A DNA stretch of 64,000 nt from Flavobacterium piscis (GCF_001686925.1 NZ_LVEN01000012.1:62001-126000); one strand, 5' to 3'; shown: positions 17,001-25,836, counted from the stretch's first letter. The notes: generated by a model from the sequence alone, not told the origin. Made by a program: numbers and translations.

Positions 17001-17478
17001 TGCAGGACCATCTTATCCTCAGTATTACGGGGGAATCTCGAATACAATAAGTTATAGAGCTTTTACACTTGACTTTTTGTTTCAATTCGTAAAACAAGAT
17101 GGTACTACTTTACTGTCTTCTACTGGTGCTCAGCCGGGTTATCCTTATTCAACAGCGAATTTTCAGGTAGACGAGTACAATGATTATATCGCACAAGGAA
17201 ATGTTTTAAGTTCAGGTTTTCAAAATAGTTTTTTCAATTATTTAGGATCAAATGCTTCTATTGTAGATGCATCTTATATCAAACTTAAAAATGTAAGCGC
17301 TTCTTACCAGATTCCTTTAGATGAGGCAACAAAGAAATATTTACAGAGTATTCGCCTTTCGGTTCAGGGACAAAACTTAGTAACATTTACTAAATACAAA
17401 GGCCTGGATCCTGAAACTCAGGGATTGGCTTTGCCACCATTACGTACCATTACTTTGGGAACTCAGTTTACATTTTAA
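14071..17478 (+). CDS. SusC/RagA-family TonB-dependent transporter with STN domain (system 2)
   Basis: A 1135-residue outer-membrane transporter. A long basic leader and hydrophobic segment (to about residue 50) are followed by an STN domain (about 55-130), a carboxypeptidase-D-like domain (about 155-232, LSGKILDENGQPLPGVTIS), a plug (about 240-365, with ILKDADATAIYGSRGANGV) and a beta-barrel ending in TLGTQFTF. STN points to signalling through the adjacent FecR. SusD follows after 12 nt. With an ABC transporter and an M16 protease in the same operon, its cargo is probably a peptide or small protein rather than a glycan. That inference rests on the neighbours only. Confidence 0.93.
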   Translation: MKLRCKTTMFDREKTSTSFFNLSKKTIMIMRISLFHIFLLTCGTHMVFANEMSGQNLEAISVDIELHNQDIKTLFKTIENKTGLLFAYQPQIIKDFPKVSTPKGRRSVSDILNSVLQGSNLVYKQVDKNVVIYKKEKSKTEAETETSVAKKENSDDADYMLSGKILDENGQPLPGVTISLLGGNRQGVSDFDGQFYVQLPSGKHTLRISYLGYKTQDITVENQVSVTIKMQPDLAKLDEIVIIGYGTTTKRTSTGSVVKITAEDIEKQPVTNILQTLQGRTPGVFVTQTSGYAGSDMNISIRGRNFIAGNNLPLYIVDGVPYIGDDIKEQVQDQNVIRGAQKSTSPLNIINPNDIESIEILKDADATAIYGSRGANGVVLITTKKGKSGKTEFTVTTNSGVSEVAHMAKTLGTPAYLNMLQTALTNNGDVADVDSNGIAITDWDPNTQTNWQKKLIGGTANFNNYSASLRGGNDTTNFLLSGTYHKETTVVPGDFSYDKFSTNFNINHSTLDNKLKVGASVIFATDNNKLPFFDITTYAVGTAPNRPLYNADGSYYWSPDYFSDINPLAALEKRVDDKGTNLITSLSLQYEIAKGFSFKTDLGYGRAQMQTKQFMPASASNHVYAEANGMDMNFQRSYTVSTNNTNNFTVEPQLNYTTELWKGNLTALVGGSWQNRKSEMPSYVSSSGYSSDNLIGNLGTAENITANNGSAEYKYISLFSRLNYNIDNKYILNINFRRDGSSRFGANNRFGNFGSVGAAWVFTQEKFLNSLSWLSFGKLRSSYGEIGSDEIGDYQYAETFDTRNYGDGNASMAAARIANPNIKWGLTKKFEAALDLSFLNDRISFTAAYYKNTSSNQLVNYTLSAQAGFTTYTANLPAKVENQGWEFTLATTNIHTKNFNWSTSFNISTNSNKLVSFPGIEFTSYYSQYVVGNPLGGRYLYNYTGVNANGIAQFEDLNGDGRISTGYAETGRGDRKYAGPSYPQYYGGISNTISYRAFTLDFLFQFVKQDGTTLLSSTGAQPGYPYSTANFQVDEYNDYIAQGNVLSSGFQNSFFNYLGSNASIVDASYIKLKNVSASYQIPLDEATKKYLQSIRLSVQGQNLVTFTKYKGLDPETQGLALPPLRTITLGTQFTF

Positions 17479-17490
17479 ATCTAAAAAATC

Positions 17491-18861
17491 ATGAAAAATA
17501 TTTCTATAAAATATACCTCTATATTTTCGTTTTTTCTTTTATTAGGAATTACAAGTTGTGATAATGCTCTTGATGTTGATCTTCCCAGCAATCAGCTATC
17601 ATCAGAAAGTGTTTATGCTTCAGAGCCAACAGCTGAGGCTGCTGTAAACGGAATCTACCAAAGCATGGTTGCCGATTTTTTTTATAACAGAGTACATACT
17701 GTTTTAGGGGAAACCGCCGATGAATTAGTACCAAGAACAGGTATTGCCAATATTTACAGTTCGAATGAAATTCCGGAAACGGACGGAACTATAAATGCTA
17801 ACTGGGGCGAATTATATAAAACTATTTATAATGCAAACAATGTAATCGAAGGGCTTACTAAAAGCACATCTATTAATGCCGTAAAAAGCAAACAATGGAT
17901 TGCCGAAGCTAAATTTCTAAGAGCATATTCTTATTTTTACCTGACCAATCTTTGGGGCAATGTGCCGCTGGTACTTACTACAGATGTAGATGTATCGGCA
18001 TTGTTACCGCAATCTTCACAAGAAACTGTTTATGCGCAAATTTTGCTGGACTTAACCGATGCTTCAAAAGATCTTCCTAAAGATTATAAAAATTATGATC
18101 AGGAAAGAATCAGAGCTACAAAATGGGCGGCAGAAGCTTTATTAGCAAGAGTAAATCTTTATTTAGAAAGATGGAACGAGGCGTCAAACCACGCATCTGC
18201 CGTAATTAATGAAACTGGCACTTATGGCTTAATTACCGGATTAACAGATACTAACAGTCCTTTTATTGCAGATAACAAAGAGTCTATTCTTCAAATACCG
18301 TATTTTAATGTTGATTATACTTATGAAGGATCCTCTGTATTTACAACCGGTGGTACTTTATTACTAAGAAAAGGCAATGCGCTTTTTGAAACCGGTGATG
18401 CCAGAAAAACAAACTGGACTATTGATATTACTGACAGATTAGGAGTGTTTTTAGGGATTGCTCCTCGTAAATATCAAAATGATTTTGGAGACTCTCCTTC
18501 TGAGCGCTCTACTCTGCTTCGATTAGCAGAACTTTATTTAATACGTGCCGAAGCCAGAGTAAAATCCAATGATATTACCGGAGCTCAGCAGGATATTAAT
18601 GCAATTCGAAACAGAGCCTTACTAGACAATACTACAGTAACAAATCCAAACCAATTGTTAGACTTAATTGCTCTTGAGAGACAACGCGAATTCTTTGCAG
18701 AAAACGGACATCGCTGGCTGGATCTTAAAAGAACCGGAAAACTAGATGAAACACTCTCTGTTTTATCTGATAAAATCTGGAAAACTACGGATAACTTATA
18801 TCCTATTCCGGAGCCGGCAATTCGATCTAATCCTTTCTTAAACCAAAATTCTGGATACTAA
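17491..18861 (+). CDS. SusD/RagB-family outer-membrane lipoprotein (system 2)
   Basis: A 456-residue surface lipoprotein with lipobox GITSCD (Cys about 23). SusD features include EAKFLRAYSYFYLTNLWGNVPLVL, LLARVNLYLERWNEA, LAELYLIRAEARVKS and the C-terminal RQREFFAENGHRWLDLKRTGK. It forms the ligand-binding lid on the SusC encoded 12 nt upstream. It is followed at once by a strong terminator hairpin, so the SusC/D pair may be made in excess over the downstream ABC and protease genes. Confidence 0.93.
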   Translation: MKNISIKYTSIFSFFLLLGITSCDNALDVDLPSNQLSSESVYASEPTAEAAVNGIYQSMVADFFYNRVHTVLGETADELVPRTGIANIYSSNEIPETDGTINANWGELYKTIYNANNVIEGLTKSTSINAVKSKQWIAEAKFLRAYSYFYLTNLWGNVPLVLTTDVDVSALLPQSSQETVYAQILLDLTDASKDLPKDYKNYDQERIRATKWAAEALLARVNLYLERWNEASNHASAVINETGTYGLITGLTDTNSPFIADNKESILQIPYFNVDYTYEGSSVFTTGGTLLLRKGNALFETGDARKTNWTIDITDRLGVFLGIAPRKYQNDFGDSPSERSTLLRLAELYLIRAEARVKSNDITGAQQDINAIRNRALLDNTTVTNPNQLLDLIALERQREFFAENGHRWLDLKRTGKLDETLSVLSDKIWKTTDNLYPIPEPAIRSNPFLNQNSGY

Positions 18862-18874
18862 TAAATAAAATAAA

Positions 18875-18916
18875 CGCAAGAATGTTACTTCAAAAAAACA
18901 TTCTTGCGATTTTTAA
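18875..18916 (+). terminator. Strong terminator between SusD and the ABC ATPase gene
   Basis: CGCAAGAATGTT (18875-18886) pairs perfectly over 12 bp with AACATTCTTGCG (18897-18908), followed by ATTTTT. It ends 9 nt before the ABC ATPase start. The genes after it probably depend on read-through or a separate promoter. Confidence 0.85.
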
Positions 18917-18924
18917 AAAACACT

Positions 18925-19872
18925 ATGGAAACAACAATTGTAAGAGTTGAGGACTTGTCACATCAATACAGTAAGGATTGGGCAATACAAAATATTAGTT
19001 TTGAAATTAAAACAAATCGAATTTTAGGTCTTTTAGGATCAAATGGCGCCGGAAAATCGACTACAATGAATATTCTTTGCGGCGTTTTAAACCAAACCAA
19101 AGGAAACATTTTTATTGATGGAATTAATCTAAAAGAAAATCCTGTCGAAGCCAAAAAACTAATTGGTTTCCTGCCACAAACACCACCACTACATTTGGAT
19201 TTAACGGTAAATGAATATTTGATTCATTGTGCAGAACTAAGACATGTAAAAAAAGAAGATTTAAAATATGCTTTAGAGAAAGCCAAAGAACAATGCGGTA
19301 TTGCACATTTCAGCAACCGATTAATCCGAAACTTATCCGGAGGTTACAGACAACGTGTAGGTATTGCTCAGGCTATTATTCACGAACCTAAACTGGTCGT
19401 TTTAGATGAACCAACGAACGGACTGGACCCTAACCAAATATTGGAAGTTAGAAAATTAATCAAAAAAATATCAAAAGACAAAGCCGTTATTTTCTCCTCA
19501 CACATTCTGTCTGAAGTTCAGGCAACCTGTCAGGACATCAGAATGATCGAAAACGGACACATGGTTTTTTCGGATACGCTTGATGCTTTTAATAATCATA
19601 TCGAAGCAGACAAACTAACGGCAAGTTTTGAAAATCCGCCGGCTCTTGAAGCATTAACAGATATTCCTGAGATAACAGCTGCTGTTTTTCTGTCTCCAAA
19701 AAAAGTACAGATCACCTTTACCGGAACCCAGGAAGTTGCTGAAAAAATTATCGCGCTTAGCGTTTATAACAACTGGAAGTTGAGAGAAATTCAATTTGAA
19801 AAAGTATCTCTGGACGAAATTTTTGCTCAATTATCTAAAAAAGCGCCTTCTAAAAACGCTATTCTTTCTTAA
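18925..19872 (+). CDS. ABC transporter ATP-binding protein
   Basis: A 315-residue ATPase of the ABC-2/GldA-like exporter type. It has Walker A GSNGAGKST (residues 38-46), a Q-loop (GFLPQTPP), signature LSGGYRQRVG, Walker B VVLDEPTNGLDP, an H-loop (SSHIL) and a C-terminal regulatory-type extension of about 100 residues. The ATG at 18925 is chosen. A TTG at 18904 would add seven residues but lies inside the terminator stem. It surely works with the fused permease that follows 11 nt later. Membership of the gliding machinery is possible by similarity, but the SusC/D and M16 neighbours argue for a dedicated role. Confidence 0.9.
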   Translation: METTIVRVEDLSHQYSKDWAIQNISFEIKTNRILGLLGSNGAGKSTTMNILCGVLNQTKGNIFIDGINLKENPVEAKKLIGFLPQTPPLHLDLTVNEYLIHCAELRHVKKEDLKYALEKAKEQCGIAHFSNRLIRNLSGGYRQRVGIAQAIIHEPKLVVLDEPTNGLDPNQILEVRKLIKKISKDKAVIFSSHILSEVQATCQDIRMIENGHMVFSDTLDAFNNHIEADKLTASFENPPALEALTDIPEITAAVFLSPKKVQITFTGTQEVAEKIIALSVYNNWKLREIQFEKVSLDEIFAQLSKKAPSKNAILS

Positions 19873-19883
19873 AAAACAAACAA

Positions 19884-22145
19884 ATGAAAACAATATACAG
19901 AATCGCTAAAACAGAACTCAACACGATGTTTTATTCGCCAGTTGCCTGGGTCGTTTTAGTCATATTTTCAATCCAGTCAAGCTGGAAATTCTTTGACTCT
20001 CTGGAAAGGTTTGAAAGATCTCAAAAAATGGGAGAAGGAATGAGTAACCTATCACAAATATTTTTTTCAGGGTTCAGTGGATTATATACTGAAATGCAAA
20101 ATTACTTGTATTTATATGTTCCGCTTTTAACAATGGGTTTAGTAAGCCGCGAAATCAACAGTGGCTCTATCAAACTTTTACTTTCATCGCCTATTAAAAT
20201 CAAAGAAATTGTATTAGGCAAATATTTGGCCATTGCCGCTTACTGTCTTTTGTTTGTTGCTATATTGGGACTACAAGTTACAATTGCGTATTTTTCTGTT
20301 GATAATTTAGATCTAAAATTTGCTGTTTCAGGCCTTATTGGTTTGTATTTACTTGTTTGTACCTATGCTGCAATTGGTCTTTTTATGTCTTGCCTGACCT
20401 CATATCAGGTTGTTGCAGCCATTAGTACATTGGTAGTTTTAGCCGGACTAAATTTTATTGGTAAATTATGGCAGGATGTCGAGTATGTAAAAGATATTAC
20501 CTATTTTCTCTCGATTGCAGGTCGTGCCAATGAAATGCTTGAAGGTCTTATTATTAGTAAAGATGTATTGTATTTTATATTGGTAAGCAGTCTTTTTATT
20601 GGCTTAAGCATCTACAAATTACAAACCGGAAGAGATGCACAACCCGTTTCTAAAAGAGTTTTAAAATATGCATTACTAATAAGTGTTGTTTTGGTTCTGG
20701 GTTACATTACTTCAAGACCTCCATTGACATTGTATCACGATATGACCCGCAATAAAAACAGAACACTAACCAAAACGAGTTTAGACATTGTTAAAAAAAT
20801 AGAAGGGCCTATCAAACTTACCACTTATGTAAACTTATTAGATATCAATTATTTTACGGTTATGCCGTACTCTCAAAACCAGGACATTTCGAGTTTTGAA
20901 AACTACACTCGTTTTTTGCCTCAAATGGAAATGGAATATGTGTATTATTACGACACATCAAACAATGAAGCCTTATATGCACAAAACCCAGGACTGAATG
21001 ACAAACAGCTTGCGGATAAAATGATTGAAACTCAGAAATTAAAGTTTAAAAAATTATATTCTCCTGAAGAAATTAAAAAAATCATTGATCTGAAACCGGA
21101 ACAAAACCGAGTAGTCAGAACAGTTGAATACAACGGAAAAAAGACGTTTTTACGAATGTATGACGACTTGTTTAAAGCTCCGTCTGAAAAAGAAATTTCG
21201 GCAGCTTTAAAACGATTGGTAGTTCCTGCACCTAAAATTGTAATCGCAACAGGAAACATGGAACGAAGCGTAGACAAAACTGGAGATAAAAATTACAAAA
21301 CCGGATTTAATGAAATTTCATTTCGATATTCTTTAATCAATCAGGGATTTGATGTTTCGTCTGTAGATATTAATGCGCAGAATATTCCGGAACAAACTGG
21401 TATTTTAATTATTGCCGATCCAAAAACACAATTGAGTCAGGGTGCAATTGACCGTATTACCAAATATATCGACGAGGGAAAAAATGTAATGCTTTTGGCT
21501 GAACCTGATACCAATTCGGCTTTAGCTGCCATAACAGATAAATTAGGAGTAAGTTATACCAAACAAACGCTGGTTCAGGAAAGCGAAACCAACTCTCCGG
21601 ATTATTTAGTAACCGATCTTCAAAAAAATACAGATCTTATTAAGTTTAGTGAAACCAAAAACGATAATCCAATTCCGCTTTTAGGAAGCAGCGGAATCAC
21701 GATCACGAAGGAGGCTGGATTTAAAGTTACGCCACTTTTAAAAACCAATAATCAGCCTGCATGGGAATCTCAAATGGGAATTACTTCCGTTTCCGAAGAG
21801 TTGAAGAAACAGCCTTCTGTAACCGCTATTCCTCTGGTTGTTGCACTAACAAGAAACATTAACGGAAAATTTCAAAAAATAATTGTTGCCGGAGATGCTG
21901 ATTTTATGGGTAATGCTGAGTTAAGCCGGGGTGGTTCAGGAACATTTCAGTTTATGACTGATATTTTTAGCTGGTTTAGCAATTACGAATTTCCAATCGA
22001 TACCTCTCGTCCGGAAAATACAGATAAGAAAATAACAATAAATGCCAATCAGGTTTTCATCAATAAAATTGTATTTATTGGGTTATTTCCTTTATTGATC
22101 GTATTAAGCGCTGCTTTTATATTAATTAGAAGAAACAGAAGATAA
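19884..22145 (+). CDS. Fused ABC-2 permease and Gldg-family protein
   Basis: A 753-residue membrane protein joining two parts that are separate in the gliding system. Residues 1-275 are a GldF-like ABC-2 permease with about six membrane helices (MVLVSREINSGSIKLLLSSP-type core motif near residue 90). Residues 280-720 are a GldG-like extracytoplasmic domain (GTGILIIADPKTQLS-like and VAGDADFMGNAELS segments). The protein ends with a last membrane helix (IGLFPLLIVLSAAFILI) and RRNRR. It is flanked by the ABC ATPase and the M16 protease within 10-11 nt, so the three are one unit. What is moved is unknown. Confidence 0.88.
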   Translation: MKTIYRIAKTELNTMFYSPVAWVVLVIFSIQSSWKFFDSLERFERSQKMGEGMSNLSQIFFSGFSGLYTEMQNYLYLYVPLLTMGLVSREINSGSIKLLLSSPIKIKEIVLGKYLAIAAYCLLFVAILGLQVTIAYFSVDNLDLKFAVSGLIGLYLLVCTYAAIGLFMSCLTSYQVVAAISTLVVLAGLNFIGKLWQDVEYVKDITYFLSIAGRANEMLEGLIISKDVLYFILVSSLFIGLSIYKLQTGRDAQPVSKRVLKYALLISVVLVLGYITSRPPLTLYHDMTRNKNRTLTKTSLDIVKKIEGPIKLTTYVNLLDINYFTVMPYSQNQDISSFENYTRFLPQMEMEYVYYYDTSNNEALYAQNPGLNDKQLADKMIETQKLKFKKLYSPEEIKKIIDLKPEQNRVVRTVEYNGKKTFLRMYDDLFKAPSEKEISAALKRLVVPAPKIVIATGNMERSVDKTGDKNYKTGFNEISFRYSLINQGFDVSSVDINAQNIPEQTGILIIADPKTQLSQGAIDRITKYIDEGKNVMLLAEPDTNSALAAITDKLGVSYTKQTLVQESETNSPDYLVTDLQKNTDLIKFSETKNDNPIPLLGSSGITITKEAGFKVTPLLKTNNQPAWESQMGITSVSEELKKQPSVTAIPLVVALTRNINGKFQKIIVAGDADFMGNAELSRGGSGTFQFMTDIFSWFSNYEFPIDTSRPENTDKKITINANQVFINKIVFIGLFPLLIVLSAAFILIRRNRR

Positions 22146-22155
22146 AAATATCAAA

Positions 22156-24969
22156 ATGAATACTAAAAAAAATATCATCATAGGCATTTTAGCGCTCTCT
22201 CTTCAGGGTGCGTTTGCTCAATTCAAAACCAATATTCCGCTGGATAAAAATGTGACAACCGGAAAATTAAAAAACGGATTAACGTATTATATCCTGCACA
22301 ACGAAGAGCCAAAAGACAGAGCTAGTTTTTACTTTGTTCAAAACGTTGGTGCTATACTCGAAGACGACAACCAAAACGGATTGGCGCACTTTCTGGAACA
22401 TATGGCTTTCAACGGAACGGAACATTTTAAAGGAAAAGGAATCATTAAAATGCTGGAAAAAAACGGAGTAAGTTTTGGTAAAGACATCAACGCCTATACC
22501 GCTCAGGATGAAACTGTTTACAATATTAGCGGTGTTCCGGTTTCGAACCAAAAACTCATCGATTCTACTCTTTGGGTTTTGCACGACTGGTCTGGCTCTC
22601 TTTCTTTAACAGATACTGAAATTGATGCAGAAAGAGGTGTAATCAGGGAAGAATGGAGAACCAGAAGAACAAGCGGTTTTCGTTTAAAAATGCAGACAGA
22701 TCCCGTTTTATACGAAGGTTCAAAATACAGTAAAAGAGATGTTATTGGTGATTTAAATATCATCAATAACTTCAAATATCCTGAATTGCGCAATTACTAT
22801 AAAAAATGGTACAGACCCGATTTACAGGCCGTAATTATTGTGGGAGATATTGATGTAAAAGCAATGGAGCAAAAAGTAAAAACCATATTTTCAGGTATAC
22901 CTTTGGCTAAAAAAGTCGCTGCCAGAACCTACGCAGAGATTCCAAAACACGATGAATTGTATTTTGGAACAGCATCAGACAAAGAAGCTTCTTCTACTTC
23001 TATTACACTTCAGTATGTTCTTGATGAGCCTTTATTAAAAGACAGTATCGTGACGCGCAAAAATGTGATGAACTCTTTTTATACCAGTATTTTAAACAAT
23101 CGTTTCAGAGAATTAATACTAAAAAACCAAGGTTCGGCATTAAACTTAAAAACTTATTTCGAACCGGTTTCGAGATTAAATACGTCCTTTAATATTTCGG
23201 CTTTAGCCAAAAAAGGAAAAACAATTCAGGCTTTTGAAGACGCGTATACTGAGGCAGAACGCTTAAAACGTTTTGGTGCCGCACAAGCCGAATTAGACCG
23301 GACAAAAAAGATTTTCATAAGTTCATACGATGATTTTATCAGTAATAAAGATAAAGTCGACAACGACAGCTGGGCAGATAAACTGACGAATTATTTCCTG
23401 AAAGCAAAACCATTTCTTTCTCCGGAAGATGATTATAAATTGACTGTTGGTATTATTAAAAGCATCACTTTGGAAGAATTGAACGCTTACGCGAAAACGA
23501 TCCAGAAACCTACCAATCAAGTAGTTTTAGTGACAGGTTCTGATCAGGATAAAAATGATTTTCCAAACAAAGAAGCTGTTGTTAATGTGATGAAAAAGGT
23601 TGAAAGTATGACTTTAGAACCGTACACCAAAAAAGAAAACAATTCGCCTTTAATCGAAAAAGAATTAAAACCTGCAGCTATCAAAAAGACATTTGAAGTA
23701 GCCGGAATTAAGGATGCAAAAGGTTATATTTTGGAAAATGATGCAAAAATAATTGTACTTCCAACAACGTATTCAAAAGATCAGATCACCTTTTCTGCAT
23801 TTTCAAAAGGCGGTAAATCTTTAGTCAAAACAGAAGATCTGGCTTCCGCCGAAATTGCAACGACATTGGCAAGATCTTCCGGTTTGGGCAATTTTGATAA
23901 TATAGGTTTAAAAGAAAAACTAACCGGAAAAGTAGCGCAGGCTGCCCCTTTTATTGGCGAAAATACGCAGGGTTTTCAGGGAAGTTCCAACAAAGCCGAT
24001 TTTGAAACCATGCTGCAATTGCTTTATCTTTCTTTTGAAGCGCCACGTTTTGATCCCAATATTTTTAGCATTCTGAAAGAGCAGTATAAAAACAATCTCG
24101 AAAATATTAAACAAGACAACGGAAACACTTTTAAGGATACTATTGAGCTGGCCAATTCTAATTACAACCCGCGTACCTTTATATTCAACGAAAAATTTCT
24201 TGAAACTATTGATCTTAAAAAAGCAGAAAATATTTATCATGACCGCATAAAAAACGCTGCCGATTTCACTTTTATTTTTGTTGGAAACATTCCGGATTCG
24301 GCCTTAGAACTGATTCAGAAATACATTGGAAACATTACATCAAATCCGGATTTAAAGGAAAATTATGTCGATCATAATATTGCACCTAAAAAAGGAAAAA
24401 CCGAAGTTCATTTCACACGTCCGATGGAAGTTGCCAAAACAACCGTTTATTTAAACTTAACCGGAACGATAGAATACAGTAAAGAAAATGCTTTGTCAAT
24501 GTATGTTATCGGCGAAATATTATCAAAACGATTCCTGCAGACGATTCGCGAAGAAGAAGGCGGCAGTTATGGCGTAAACGTTGGCGGAAATCTGGAAATA
24601 ATCCCGAAACCAACTTTTAGTCTTGCCCTGACTTTTGACTGTAATCCTGATAAAGAAGAAAAATTAATGCAGATTGTATGGAAAGAATTAAACGACTTAA
24701 AATCAAATCCGGTCAATGCAAATGATTTGGAAGACATTAAAAAAGCACTTTTAAAAAACAGAGAAGAATCACTTAAAACCAATTCTTTCTGGAACAACAC
24801 ACTTTATAACAACAGTTTAAATCAGATTCCATTTTTACAGGATGAAGAATATAAAAATTTAATTTCTAAAATTAATCAAAAAACTATTCAGCAGTTTAGT
24901 AAGCACGTTTTGGATAGTTCTAGTAGTGTCGAAGTTATTATGAGCCCTGAAAGTAAATCAGGTAAGTAA
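22156..24969 (+). CDS. Periplasmic M16 (insulinase/pitrilysin) zinc protease
   Basis: A 937-residue secreted M16 protease with two M16 halves. The signal peptide ends near QGAFAQ (residue 22). The inverted zinc motif HFLEH is intact at residues 78-82, with the downstream glutamate in DAERGVIREEW. The second half carries the conserved Arg/Tyr element in FLQTIREEEGGSYGV, which M16 enzymes use to bind substrate. M16 enzymes cut unfolded peptides enclosed in their chamber. In Pectobacterium the M16 protein FusC degrades ferredoxin imported by a TonB-dependent receptor, and this gene's position after SusC/D and an ABC transporter is analogous. It starts 10 nt after the permease. Confidence 0.92.
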   Translation: MNTKKNIIIGILALSLQGAFAQFKTNIPLDKNVTTGKLKNGLTYYILHNEEPKDRASFYFVQNVGAILEDDNQNGLAHFLEHMAFNGTEHFKGKGIIKMLEKNGVSFGKDINAYTAQDETVYNISGVPVSNQKLIDSTLWVLHDWSGSLSLTDTEIDAERGVIREEWRTRRTSGFRLKMQTDPVLYEGSKYSKRDVIGDLNIINNFKYPELRNYYKKWYRPDLQAVIIVGDIDVKAMEQKVKTIFSGIPLAKKVAARTYAEIPKHDELYFGTASDKEASSTSITLQYVLDEPLLKDSIVTRKNVMNSFYTSILNNRFRELILKNQGSALNLKTYFEPVSRLNTSFNISALAKKGKTIQAFEDAYTEAERLKRFGAAQAELDRTKKIFISSYDDFISNKDKVDNDSWADKLTNYFLKAKPFLSPEDDYKLTVGIIKSITLEELNAYAKTIQKPTNQVVLVTGSDQDKNDFPNKEAVVNVMKKVESMTLEPYTKKENNSPLIEKELKPAAIKKTFEVAGIKDAKGYILENDAKIIVLPTTYSKDQITFSAFSKGGKSLVKTEDLASAEIATTLARSSGLGNFDNIGLKEKLTGKVAQAAPFIGENTQGFQGSSNKADFETMLQLLYLSFEAPRFDPNIFSILKEQYKNNLENIKQDNGNTFKDTIELANSNYNPRTFIFNEKFLETIDLKKAENIYHDRIKNAADFTFIFVGNIPDSALELIQKYIGNITSNPDLKENYVDHNIAPKKGKTEVHFTRPMEVAKTTVYLNLTGTIEYSKENALSMYVIGEILSKRFLQTIREEEGGSYGVNVGGNLEIIPKPTFSLALTFDCNPDKEEKLMQIVWKELNDLKSNPVNANDLEDIKKALLKNREESLKTNSFWNNTLYNNSLNQIPFLQDEEYKNLISKINQKTIQQFSKHVLDSSSSVEVIMSPESKSGK

Positions 24970-25004
24970 AACTTTAGAATACATTTTTATTTTATTAGTC
25001 ATTA

Positions 25005-25033
25005 AAGGTTGTCTTGCCAGGACAGCCTTTTTT
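25005..25033 (+). terminator. Terminator of the M16 operon
   Basis: AGGTTGTC (25006-25013) pairs with GACAGCCT (25021-25028), one G-T pair, 7-nt loop, followed by six T. It closes system 2. Confidence 0.75.
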
Positions 25034-25085
25034 GTTTATAAATGTTGCATGCAAAAATGAAAAAGCAGAAATAGTGCTTTAAAAC

Positions 25086-25112
25086 AAAAAAACGCCTCAT
25101 TGCTGAGACGTT
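25086..25112 (-). terminator. Terminator of the small secreted protein gene
   Basis: On the minus strand ACGTCTCA (25111-25104) pairs with TGAGGCGT (25099-25092) around a 4-nt loop, followed by a T-run. It converges with the M16 terminator. Confidence 0.7.
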
Positions 25113-25136
25113 CTTGAAATTTAATCCTTTTTTTAT

Positions 25137-25619
25137 TTAGTGGTGATCATGTCCATGATCTTGATCTTTCTTAGAATTTCCTTTGGACTTACCTGGATGA
25201 TCGTTTTTATTTTTATACTTGTTATTCTGTTTATAAGCCTTATCCGGTTTATTACCTCTATTTTTTTGAGGTTTTCCGTGATAGCCTTTTGGATATTCAG
25301 CTCTGTGTTTTTTATGATAGGTATAAGGAGCATCTCCTCTATAATCATTTAAAACTACTTTATATCCTCCGTAAAGATCATATTGTCTGTAGGCTGAAGG
25401 CAGTCTGCTTTGTCTTACCCATCTGCCATTATTATCATAAATAAACTGCTTTTGACTAACATCGTAATAGGTATCGATATCCGGCAGATAATAATATCTA
25501 CTGTCGTCATAACCTTCCGGACCCCAGCTTGGAGGTGTACCAATATTTACATTGATCGAAACTTGCGCGTGGGCAAAAACACTCATCAGAAGCATTAGTG
25601 CAATTACTATTTTTTTCAT
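25137..25619 (-). CDS. Small secreted protein with a charged His/Lys/Asp tail
   Basis: A 160-residue protein with a clear signal peptide (cut near VFAHA). A Tyr/Asp-rich middle has the look of a small beta domain (YYYLPDIDTYYDVSQKQFIY, GRWVRQSRLP). The last 55 residues are a low-complexity tail rich in Lys, Asn, Gly and His, ending HGHDHH. No enzyme motif is visible. Similar secreted proteins are common in Flavobacteria but have no assigned function. The His-rich end could bind metal, which is speculation. It is monocistronic, with terminators on both sides. Confidence 0.75.
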   Translation of the reverse strand: MKKIVIALMLLMSVFAHAQVSINVNIGTPPSWGPEGYDDSRYYYLPDIDTYYDVSQKQFIYDNNGRWVRQSRLPSAYRQYDLYGGYKVVLNDYRGDAPYTYHKKHRAEYPKGYHGKPQKNRGNKPDKAYKQNNKYKNKNDHPGKSKGNSKKDQDHGHDHH

Positions 25620-25750
25620 TTTTGTGATATTTAGTATTAATGTATTTAATACAATGCTAAAGTAGTGCCATTTATTTGCTTTTATGCCTTCTATTATACA
25701 AAAACAACATACTAATCGACGAATAGCAACTCACAGCCGACAAAATCCAT

Positions 25751-25785
25751 AAAAAAACGCCTCAAAAATTTGAGGCGTTTTGTTT
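25751..25785 (-). terminator. Terminator of the RND efflux operon (bidirectional)
   Basis: AAAACGCCTCAAA (25754-25766) pairs with TTTGAGGCGTTTT (25769-25781). The stem is flanked by A's and T's, so it can act on both strands. It lies about 55 nt after the stop of the outer-membrane channel gene. Confidence 0.75.
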
Positions 25786-25836
25786 ATTCATATTTTAATT
25801 GGTCACAATCATCATAAGAATGATTTTTGGATAATT

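Noticed and set aside
18904..18924. A TTG start that would lengthen the ABC ATPase by seven residues
   Set aside because: It lies within the 3' arm and T-run of the terminator after SusD, and the ATG at 18925 opens the conserved N-terminus.
25140..25598. Open frames opposite to the small secreted protein gene
   Set aside because: They are hydrophobic shadows of the biased codons of the minus-strand gene, which has a proper signal peptide and terminator.
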